NCBI GenBank assembly: GCA_019114745.1 | Contig: DXEY01000011.1 | Span: 1-20,400, forward strand | DNA length: 20,400 nt | Origin: Candidatus Mediterraneibacter colneyensis | GTDB taxonomy: Bacteria; Bacillota; Clostridia; Lachnospirales; Lachnospiraceae | Direction of reading: 5' to 3' | Notes under the pieces: generated by a model | The model's database searches: none | What the model was told of the DNA's origin: nothing | The model's input: the letters and a program-made list of their open reading frames with translations, nothing else | Translations under genes and position numbers: made by a program | In this document: positions 14,536-20,400 of the stretch, one piece after another | How the letters are laid out: each line of letters starts with the position of its first letter | Position numbering within the stretch: the first letter of the stretch is position 1

Positions 14536-15789
14536 ATGGCAGAGAGAAGACGGAGAAGACGCCGGCGCAGGAAAAACGGCTGCATCGCCGGGCTCGTGAT
14601 CATGATCGCTCTCGGCGCGGCAGCGGCATACGGCATTCCGTGGGCTGTCAGGCAGTACGGCGCCGGAGTGCGGGAGACATTCAGCCATACAGTGGAAAAC
14701 GCAGTCAATGCGCTGCAGGCGGATCAGGCGGAGTTCCCGGAACTGACGGTGACAGATAATGAGGTGTCAGGACTTTTCTATTACAGCCAGTTAGAGGAGA
14801 AGGATCAGACGGTCTACCGGGAGCTGATGCAGGGAGTCAGTGAGATGGACGACTGTATCCTGCTCCATGCGGGCAGAGAGGATCATCCGGAGAAGGTATA
14901 TGAATCCCTGCTCTTTGACTGTCCGGAATTTTTCTGGTGCGACGGAAGCTCCCAGATGACAGTATATGAAGATTACACAGAATTTTATCCGTCGTATTCC
15001 TGCTCCGCGGAGGAAAAGGAACAAAGACAGAGTGAGATCGATGCGGCTTCCCGAGCCTGTCTGGAAGGAATCAGCCCGTCAGCGTCGGAATATGACAGGA
15101 TCAGATATATCTACGAATATCTGGTCAATACGGTAGACTATAATGAAGAAGCGCCGGACAACCAGAATATCTACAGCGCCCTGGTCGGGAAAAGTTCGGT
15201 CTGTGCAGGCTATTCCAGGGCGGCCCAGTATCTTCTGAGACAGACAGGAGTCGAGTGCATCTATGTGGTGGGTACGGCGCGGGGACAGGAAGCACACGCA
15301 TGGAACATCGTAAACTGCGGCGGGAAGTATTATCAGATGGACGTGACGTTCGGGGATCCGGTATTTTTATCTTCCGGGGAGGGAGAAACCATCCCGGGAA
15401 ACATCATCTATTATGATTATCTGTGCTGTACCGATGCCCGGATCGCGGCGGATCATGTCCAGAGCACGGATGTTTCCTACCCGGAGTGCGTTTCTGACGA
15501 TCTGGACTATTATAAGATGAACGGGATGTATTATGAATCATACGATCCCCAGATCCTGCTCAATGCCATGACAGACAGCATCTATGCACAGCAGGAAATG
15601 TTTGTCTGCAAGTTCCCCGACGGGGCGGTGTACGCGCAGGCAAGAGACGGCATGATCGGGGAGCTTTTCCCGCGGGCAGCCCGGACTCTGGGCGAAGAAT
15701 ACGGGCTGGAAAGCGTGAAATATACTTATATTGAAGACACAGACCACAACAAACTTACTGTACTCTGGGACTACGGTCAGGGAAACTGA
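14536..15789 (+). CDS. Membrane-anchored transglutaminase-like domain protein with Arg9 N-terminus
   Basis: This 417-aa protein has a cytoplasmic start of MAE followed by nine arginines and a lysine (residues 4-13) and one membrane helix (about 16-36). A large outside domain follows. A transglutaminase-like cysteine protease fold is supported by the triad Cys223 in SSVCAGYSRAAQYLL, His254 in EAHAWNIV and Asp269 in YYQMDVTFGDP. Such domains in bacteria act as peptidases, amidases or cross-linkers, often at the cell wall. The substrate here is unknown. AGAGGAG lies 5 nt before the ATG. It follows the SleC-like gene by 51 bp and is probably cotranscribed, so a role in the spore or wall is possible but not shown. 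I see no terminator in the 48 bp before the carA promoter. Confidence 0.85.
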   Translation: MAERRRRRRRRRKNGCIAGLVIMIALGAAAAYGIPWAVRQYGAGVRETFSHTVENAVNALQADQAEFPELTVTDNEVSGLFYYSQLEEKDQTVYRELMQGVSEMDDCILLHAGREDHPEKVYESLLFDCPEFFWCDGSSQMTVYEDYTEFYPSYSCSAEEKEQRQSEIDAASRACLEGISPSASEYDRIRYIYEYLVNTVDYNEEAPDNQNIYSALVGKSSVCAGYSRAAQYLLRQTGVECIYVVGTARGQEAHAWNIVNCGGKYYQMDVTFGDPVFLSSGEGETIPGNIIYYDYLCCTDARIAADHVQSTDVSYPECVSDDLDYYKMNGMYYESYDPQILLNAMTDSIYAQQEMFVCKFPDGAVYAQARDGMIGELFPRAARTLGEEYGLESVKYTYIEDTDHNKLTVLWDYGQGN

Positions 15790-15837
15790 ACACGGTATTA
15801 TCAGCAGAGGTTTTGAATATTTAGAAGTATTTATGAG

Positions 15838-15866
15838 TTGAATTATGATCTCACTTGTAGTATAAT
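15838..15866 (+). promoter_or_regulatory. Sigma-A-type promoter of carAB
   Basis: TTGAAT at 15838-15843, a 17-nt spacer and a perfect TATAAT at 15861-15866. The start would be near the A at 15873, giving a leader of about 89 nt before carA. Confidence 0.75.
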
Positions 15867-15886
15867 TTTTACAATTTGAGAACGAG

Positions 15887-15921
15887 GGCGCTCTGGATGA
15901 AAAGACTCCAAGAGTGCCTTT
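15887..15921 (+). promoter_or_regulatory. carA leader hairpin
   Basis: GGCGCTCT (15887-15894) pairs with AGAGTGCC (15911-15918), eight pairs including one G-T. The stem then continues with GGA/TCC past a bulged A to a 9-nt loop. It is followed by only TTTGC, so it is at best a weak terminator. It overlaps the ribosome binding site and ATG of the small leader ORF and could control its translation. A PyrR-type binding loop was considered, but the match is poor. Confidence 0.5.
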
Positions 15922-15965
15922 GCTATGTCAAAGTGATTTTACGAAGGGAAAGGGTGAACAGATGA
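15897..15965 (+). CDS. Possible 22-codon Arg-rich leader peptide upstream of carA
   Basis: An ATG about 24 nt after the predicted transcript start opens a 22-codon frame. GAGG at 15884-15887 lies 9 nt before it. The peptide begins MKRLQECLCY and ends LRRERVNR, with arginines at positions 3, 16, 17, 19 and 22, using AGA, CGA, AGG, AGG and AGA. Its TGA overlaps the carA ATG as ATGA, which would couple the two translations. carAB supplies carbamoyl phosphate for arginine, so an arginine-sensing leader is attractive. The caution is that the last Arg codons fall in the purine-rich carA ribosome binding region and could be a by-product of it. No conservation data are available. Confidence 0.35.
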   Translation: MKRLQECLCYVKVILRRERVNR

Positions 15966-17032
15966 AGGCGTTTCTAATATTGGAAGATGGCACAGTATTT
16001 ACTGGAACAAGTATTGGATCTACCCGCGAATGTATCAGCGAGATCGTTTTTAATACTTCGATGACAGGTTACCTGGAGGTGCTGACAGACCCCTCTTATG
16101 CTGGTCAGGCAGTGGTCATGACCTATCCTCTGATCGGGAACTACGGGATCACCCCGGACATGGAGTCAAAAAAAGCATGGCCGGATGGATATATTGTAAG
16201 GGAACTGTCCAGGATGCCGAGCAACTTCAGGTGTGAGGGTACGATACAGGATTTCCTGAAAGAGCAGGATATACCGGGAATTGCGGGCATTGATACCCGC
16301 GCGCTCACCAAGATCCTGCGCGAGAAGGGTACGATGAACGGAATGATCACTACGAATGAGGATTACTGCCTGGATGAGATCCTTCCGAAACTGAAAGCAT
16401 ACACGGTAGGAGACGTTGTCTCTAAAGTGACATGTTCTGAAAAATACGTGCTGGATGGAGACGGCCCGAAAGTTGCACTTCTTGATCTGGGAGCGAAGAA
16501 TAATATTGCGAAGTCTCTGAACGACCGCGGCTGCGAGGTGACGGTTTATCCCGCGCACACTCCTGCGGAGGAGATCATAGCTTCACAGCCCGACGGTATT
16601 ATGTTATCAAACGGCCCCGGAGATCCGGCAGACTGCACATCTATTATTGAAGAAATCAGAAAACTGTACAATACAGACATCCCGATCTTCGCCATCTGCC
16701 TGGGACATCAGCTCATGGCACTTGCCACGGGTGCGTCGACTCACAAGTTGAAATACGGACACAGGGGAGGAAACCATCCGGTAAAAGACATGGAGACGGG
16801 GAGAGTTTACATCTCATCCCAGAACCACGGCTATGTGGTGGACGAATCTTCTGTAGATCCGAAGGTGGCGGTTCCGGCATTCTGTAATGTAAATGACGGC
16901 ACCAACGAGGGACTGGCATATGCCGGAAAGAACATCTTTACGGTGCAGTTCCATCCGGAGGCATGCCCCGGCCCTCAGGATTCCGGGTATCTGTTTGACA
17001 AGTTTATTGGAATGATGAAAGGAGCGAAATAA
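15962..17032 (+). CDS. carA: Carbamoyl-phosphate synthase, glutamine amidotransferase small subunit
   Basis: CarA hydrolyses glutamine and passes ammonia through a tunnel to CarB for carbamoyl phosphate synthesis, serving both arginine and pyrimidine pathways. The 356-aa protein opens MKAFLILEDGTVFTGTSIG and has the CarA-specific N-terminal domain (about residues 1-150). The class I amidotransferase domain follows with SNGPGDP, the nucleophile Cys in FAICLGHQ, and the His-Glu pair in VQFHPEACPGP. The start at 15962 fits the family N-terminus and has AAGGGAAAGGG upstream. An in-frame GTG at 15914 lies in the leader hairpin and adds unrelated residues. The stop overlaps the carB start by one base (TAATG). 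Confidence 0.96.
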   Translation: MKAFLILEDGTVFTGTSIGSTRECISEIVFNTSMTGYLEVLTDPSYAGQAVVMTYPLIGNYGITPDMESKKAWPDGYIVRELSRMPSNFRCEGTIQDFLKEQDIPGIAGIDTRALTKILREKGTMNGMITTNEDYCLDEILPKLKAYTVGDVVSKVTCSEKYVLDGDGPKVALLDLGAKNNIAKSLNDRGCEVTVYPAHTPAEEIIASQPDGIMLSNGPGDPADCTSIIEEIRKLYNTDIPIFAICLGHQLMALATGASTHKLKYGHRGGNHPVKDMETGRVYISSQNHGYVVDESSVDPKVAVPAFCNVNDGTNEGLAYAGKNIFTVQFHPEACPGPQDSGYLFDKFIGMMKGAK

Positions 17033-20000
17033 TGCCAAGAGATTTAAGTATTAAGAAAGTACTGGTCATCGGTTCCGGCCCGATCGTGATCGGACAGGCA
17101 GCCGAGTTTGATTATGCGGGAACTCAGGCATGCCGTTCCTTGAAAGAAGAAGGGATCGAGGTCGTACTGCTCAACTCCAATCCGGCGACGATCATGACAG
17201 ATAAAGATATCGCGGACAGCGTGTATATCGAGCCGCTGACTGTGGAAGTGGTAGAGCAGCTCATCAAAAAGGAAAAACCGGACAGCGTGCTCCCTACTCT
17301 GGGAGGACAGGCGGGGCTGAACCTTGCCATGGAGCTGGAAGAGAAAGGATTCCTGAAGGAAAACGGCGTGCGCCTCATCGGAACCACATCGGAGACGATC
17401 AAAAAGGCGGAGGACCGTCTGGAGTTCAAGGCGACGATGGAGAAGATCGGCGAGCCGGTCGCTGCGTCCCTTGTCGTGGAAAGCGTGGACGACGGACTTG
17501 CATTTGCCAATAAGATCGGCTATCCGGTCGTGCTCCGTCCGGCATATACTCTGGGAGGAAGCGGCGGAGGAATCGCGCACGACTCCCATCAGCTTGTGGA
17601 GATACTGGAGAACGGCCTCCGTCTCTCGAGAGTGGGACAGGTGCTTGTAGAGCGCTGTATCGCCGGGTGGAAAGAGATTGAGTATGAGGTGATGCGCGAC
17701 AGCAAAGGAAACTGCATCACCGTATGTAATATGGAAAATATAGACCCTGTCGGCGTCCACACAGGCGACAGTATCGTAGTTGCCCCATCCCAGACACTGG
17801 GAGACAAGGAGTACCAGATGCTCCGTACTTCCGCGCTGAATATCATCAGCGAGCTGAACATCACAGGCGGATGCAACGTGCAGTACGCCCTGAACCCGGA
17901 TTCTTTCGAGTACTGCGTGATCGAGGTGAATCCCCGTGTGAGCCGTTCTTCCGCGCTGGCGTCGAAAGCGACGGGATATCCGATCGCAAAAGTGTCAGCG
18001 AAGATCGCCCTGGGCTATACGCTGGACGAGATCAGGAATGCGATCACACAGAAAACATATGCAAGTTTTGAGCCGATGCTGGACTATGTTGTAGTGAAGC
18101 TCCCGCGTCTGCCGTTTGATAAATTTATCAGCGCCAAGAGAACGCTGACCACACAGATGAAAGCGACCGGCGAGGTCATGAGTATCTGCAACAACTTTGA
18201 AGGCGCCCTGATGAAAGCGATCCGCTCCCTGGAGCAGCATGTGGACTGCCTGATGTCCTATGACTTTACAGGGCTGTCGGACGATGAGCTGCTCGAGCAG
18301 CTTGCGATCGTGGACGACATGCGTATGTGGAAGATCGCGGAAGCGCTCCGCAGGGGGATCGACTATGATACGATCTTCAATATTACGAAAGTGGACAAGT
18401 GGTTCATCGATAAATTCGCGATCATCGTTGAGATGGAAAAGGCGCTGAAAGAGCAGGAGCTTACGCCGGAACTTCTCCGCGAGGCCAAACGGATCGAGTT
18501 TCCGGACAACGTGATCGCGCGCCTGACCGGAAAGAGCGAGAGAGAGATCCATGACATGCGCCATGCAAACGGCATTGTGGCGGCATACAAGATCGTGGAT
18601 ACGTGCGCTGCGGAGTTCGCTGCGGAGACGCCTTACTATTACTCTGTATACGGCAGTGAAAATGAGGTGGAAAAGACCGAAGGGAAGAAGAAAGTACTCG
18701 TTCTCGGATCCGGTCCGATCCGTATCGGACAGGGAATCGAGTTTGATTTCTGCTCTGTTCACTGTACCTGGGCGTTTTCAAAAGAAGGGTATGAGACGAT
18801 CATCGTCAATAACAACCCGGAGACGGTAAGTACAGACTTTGACATTGCGGACAAGCTGTATTTTGAGCCTCTCACACCGGAAGATGTGGAGAGTATCGTG
18901 GATATTGAGAAACCGGACGGCGCGGTCGTCCAGTTCGGAGGCCAGACCGCCATCAAACTGACAGAGGCGCTCATGAAGATGGGAGTGCCGATCCTCGGCA
19001 CATCTGCGGAAAATGTGGACAAGGCGGAGGACAGGGAGCTCTTCGACGAGATCCTTGAAGAGTGCGAGATCCCGCGTCCCACAGGCGGTACGGTATTTAC
19101 CGCGGAGGAAGCAAAAGAGGTGGCGAACAGGCTGGGATATCCGGTGCTTGTACGTCCGTCCTACGTGCTCGGCGGACAGGGAATGCAGATTGCCATTAAT
19201 GACAATGATATCGATCAGTTCATTGGCATCATCAACCGCATTGCCCAGGATCATCCGATTCTTGTAGACAAGTATCTCCAGGGAAAGGAGATCGAGGTAG
19301 ATGCTGTATGCGACGGCACGGATATCCTGATCCCGGGGATCATGGAGCATATCGAGCGCGCAGGCATCCACTCCGGCGACAGTATCTCCGTCTATCCTGC
19401 CCAGAGCCTCAGTGAAGGAGCAAAGGCAAAGATCGCGGAATATACCCGCCGTCTGGCAAGATCCCTGCACGTGATCGGCATGATCAACATCCAGTTTATC
19501 GTCTGCGGCGAGGATGATGTTTATGTGATCGAGGTCAACCCCCGTTCCAGCCGTACAGTGCCGTATATCAGCAAGGTGACGGGTATCCCGATCGTGCCTC
19601 TGGCGACGCAGGTCATCATCGGAAAGAAGATAAAAGAACTGGGCTATACTCCGGGGCTTCAGCCGGAGGCAGACTATGTGGCTGTAAAGATGCCGGTATT
19701 CTCCTTTGAGAAAATCCGTGGCGCAGACATCAGCCTGGGGCCGGAGATGAAGTCTACAGGCGAGTGCCTCGGCATTGCAAAAACCTTTGACGAGGCGCTG
19801 TACAAAGCGTTTATCGGGGCAGGGGTCAAGCTGCCGAAGTTCAAAAATATGATCATGACAGTCCGCGACGAGGATCAGCCGGAAGCGGTGGAGATCGGGC
19901 GCAGGTTTGCAGCCATCGGCTACCATATCTTTGCGACCAGCGGCACTGCCAGGGCGTTGAATGAGTCTGGAGTAAAGGCGACTCCGGTGCGCAAGATCGA

Positions 20001-20232
20001 ACAGGAATCCCCGAACCTTCTCGATCTGATCCTGGGACACAAGATCGACCTTGTCATCGATATCCCGGCGCAGGGTGCAGAGCACTCCAAAGACGGATTT
20101 ATCATCCGCAGGAACGCCATCGAGACAGGCGTCAATGTGCTGACTGCCATCGATACCGCAGAGGCGCTGATCACAAGTCTTGAAAATACAGATATCAAGA
20201 AGCTGACACTGATCGATATCGCGACAGTATAA
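17032..20232 (+). CDS. carB: Carbamoyl-phosphate synthase, large subunit
   Basis: CarB forms carbamoyl phosphate from bicarbonate, ammonia and two ATP. The 1066-aa protein has the expected duplicated layout. The first synthetase half (about residues 1-400) shows VLVIGSGPIVIGQAAEFDYAG, PTLGGQAGLNLA and the ATP-grasp segment RPAYTLGGSGGGIA. It is followed by the oligomerisation domain (about 400-550). The second half (about 550-930) shows LGSGPIRIGQGIEFDFCSVH, QFGGQTAIKL and RPSYVLGGQGMQIA. The C-terminal MGS-like allosteric domain (about 930-1066) contains FATSGTARALNESG and DIPAQGAEHSKDG. AAAGGAG in the end of carA serves as the ribosome binding site. Length is close to E. coli CarB. Effectors such as UMP and ornithine are known for the family but not tested here. 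Confidence 0.97.
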   Translation: MPRDLSIKKVLVIGSGPIVIGQAAEFDYAGTQACRSLKEEGIEVVLLNSNPATIMTDKDIADSVYIEPLTVEVVEQLIKKEKPDSVLPTLGGQAGLNLAMELEEKGFLKENGVRLIGTTSETIKKAEDRLEFKATMEKIGEPVAASLVVESVDDGLAFANKIGYPVVLRPAYTLGGSGGGIAHDSHQLVEILENGLRLSRVGQVLVERCIAGWKEIEYEVMRDSKGNCITVCNMENIDPVGVHTGDSIVVAPSQTLGDKEYQMLRTSALNIISELNITGGCNVQYALNPDSFEYCVIEVNPRVSRSSALASKATGYPIAKVSAKIALGYTLDEIRNAITQKTYASFEPMLDYVVVKLPRLPFDKFISAKRTLTTQMKATGEVMSICNNFEGALMKAIRSLEQHVDCLMSYDFTGLSDDELLEQLAIVDDMRMWKIAEALRRGIDYDTIFNITKVDKWFIDKFAIIVEMEKALKEQELTPELLREAKRIEFPDNVIARLTGKSEREIHDMRHANGIVAAYKIVDTCAAEFAAETPYYYSVYGSENEVEKTEGKKKVLVLGSGPIRIGQGIEFDFCSVHCTWAFSKEGYETIIVNNNPETVSTDFDIADKLYFEPLTPEDVESIVDIEKPDGAVVQFGGQTAIKLTEALMKMGVPILGTSAENVDKAEDRELFDEILEECEIPRPTGGTVFTAEEAKEVANRLGYPVLVRPSYVLGGQGMQIAINDNDIDQFIGIINRIAQDHPILVDKYLQGKEIEVDAVCDGTDILIPGIMEHIERAGIHSGDSISVYPAQSLSEGAKAKIAEYTRRLARSLHVIGMINIQFIVCGEDDVYVIEVNPRSSRTVPYISKVTGIPIVPLATQVIIGKKIKELGYTPGLQPEADYVAVKMPVFSFEKIRGADISLGPEMKSTGECLGIAKTFDEALYKAFIGAGVKLPKFKNMIMTVRDEDQPEAVEIGRRFAAIGYHIFATSGTARALNESGVKATPVRKIEQESPNLLDLILGHKIDLVIDIPAQGAEHSKDGFIIRRNAIETGVNVLTAIDTAEALITSLENTDIKKLTLIDIATV

Positions 20233-20248
20233 AGGCTTTCGGTAATAC

Positions 20249-20291
20249 GCACAGATACTTGACGCATGTCAGGTATCTGTGCTAATTTTTT
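20249..20291 (+). terminator. Intrinsic terminator of carAB
   Basis: A 15-bp stem (20249-20263 with 20268-20282, one G-T pair) closes on a GCAT tetraloop. The stem outer half is GCACAGATAC/GTATCTGTGC. It is followed by TAA and six Ts at 20286-20291. It lies 16 bp after the carB stop. Confidence 0.88.
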
Positions 20292-20330
20292 CTTAATCAA
20301 AAATCTACGATAAATATGCAGGAGGCAGCA

Positions 20331-20400
20331 ATGGGGATATCGTTATATTACAGGGAAGAAGGGGAAGGCTTCCCGCTGATCCTCCTCCACGGAAACGGGG
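20331..20400 (+). CDS. Alpha/beta-fold hydrolase, N-terminal fragment cut by the window end
   Basis: An excellent AGGAGG at 20320-20325 lies 5 nt before an ATG that opens a frame running off the window. The 23 visible residues, MGISLYYREEGEGFPLI followed by LLHGNG, match the first beta strands and the HGNG oxyanion region of alpha/beta hydrolases. The nucleophile elbow and the rest of the catalytic triad lie outside the window, so activity and substrate cannot be stated. It follows the carAB terminator and probably has its own promoter. No convincing one is visible in the gap. Confidence 0.7.
   Translation, partial: MGISLYYREEGEGFPLILLHGNG

Noticed and set aside
15904..15918. PyrR-binding loop in the carA leader
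   Set aside because: CTCCAAGAGTGCC resembles the consensus only partly, with mismatches in the GAGAGG core. Kept as a generic hairpin.
18778..20085. 435-aa open frame on the minus strand opposite carB
   Set aside because: It lies wholly opposite carB and shows no recognisable domain or ribosome binding site. Long antisense frames are expected opposite genes with strong third-position bias.

Overview
The window looks like a chromosomal segment of a spore-forming Clostridia species, most likely a Lachnospiraceae gut anaerobe. This is inferred from four things seen in the sequence: moderately high GC coding DNA with AT-rich intergenic gaps, strong AGGAGG-type ribosome binding sites, a SleC-type spore cortex-lytic enzyme, and the pyrH-frr-uppS-cdsA-dxr-rseP core cluster. 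Almost everything present is housekeeping or a recognised family. I see no CRISPR array, prophage, transposase, rRNA or tRNA gene.

Layout. (1) 1-3967: an AT-rich upstream region with a strong sigma-A-type promoter and a promoter-proximal hairpin. It is followed by a three-gene molybdenum hydroxylase operon (FAD, 2Fe-2S and molybdopterin subunits, xanthine dehydrogenase family) that ends at a strong terminator. (2) 3992-6169, minus strand: aroF then aroB, the first two steps of the shikimate pathway. They are separated by a 99-bp gap holding a 23-bp perfect palindrome. aroF has a strong promoter followed at once by a hairpin and T-run. (3) 6331-7959: a ClC-type H+/Cl- exchanger with a C-terminal TrkA-C domain, divergent from aroF. 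(4) 7991-13165: pyrH and frr, a terminator, then uppS-cdsA-dxr-rseP. These cover UMP phosphorylation, ribosome recycling, undecaprenyl and CDP-diacylglycerol synthesis, the MEP isoprenoid pathway and intramembrane proteolysis. (5) 13219-15789: a SleC-like cortex-lytic enzyme and a membrane-anchored transglutaminase-like protein with nine consecutive arginines at its N-terminus. (6) 15838-20291: carA-carB with a strong promoter, a structured leader, a possible 22-codon Arg-rich leader ORF whose stop overlaps the carA start as ATGA, and a strong terminator. (7) 20331-end: the first 23 codons of an alpha/beta hydrolase.

How the genes fit together. carAB makes carbamoyl phosphate for arginine and pyrimidines, and pyrH acts further along the pyrimidine route. 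dxr, uppS, cdsA and rseP serve isoprenoid, envelope and membrane functions. aroF and aroB feed aromatic amino acid synthesis. The molybdenum hydroxylase operon is a free-standing catabolic or redox module of unknown substrate.

The most interesting material is regulatory rather than protein-coding: the carA leader ORF and hairpin, the promoter-proximal hairpins of the hydroxylase and aroF transcripts, and the REP-like palindrome between aroF and aroB. I found no convincing new multi-gene system.
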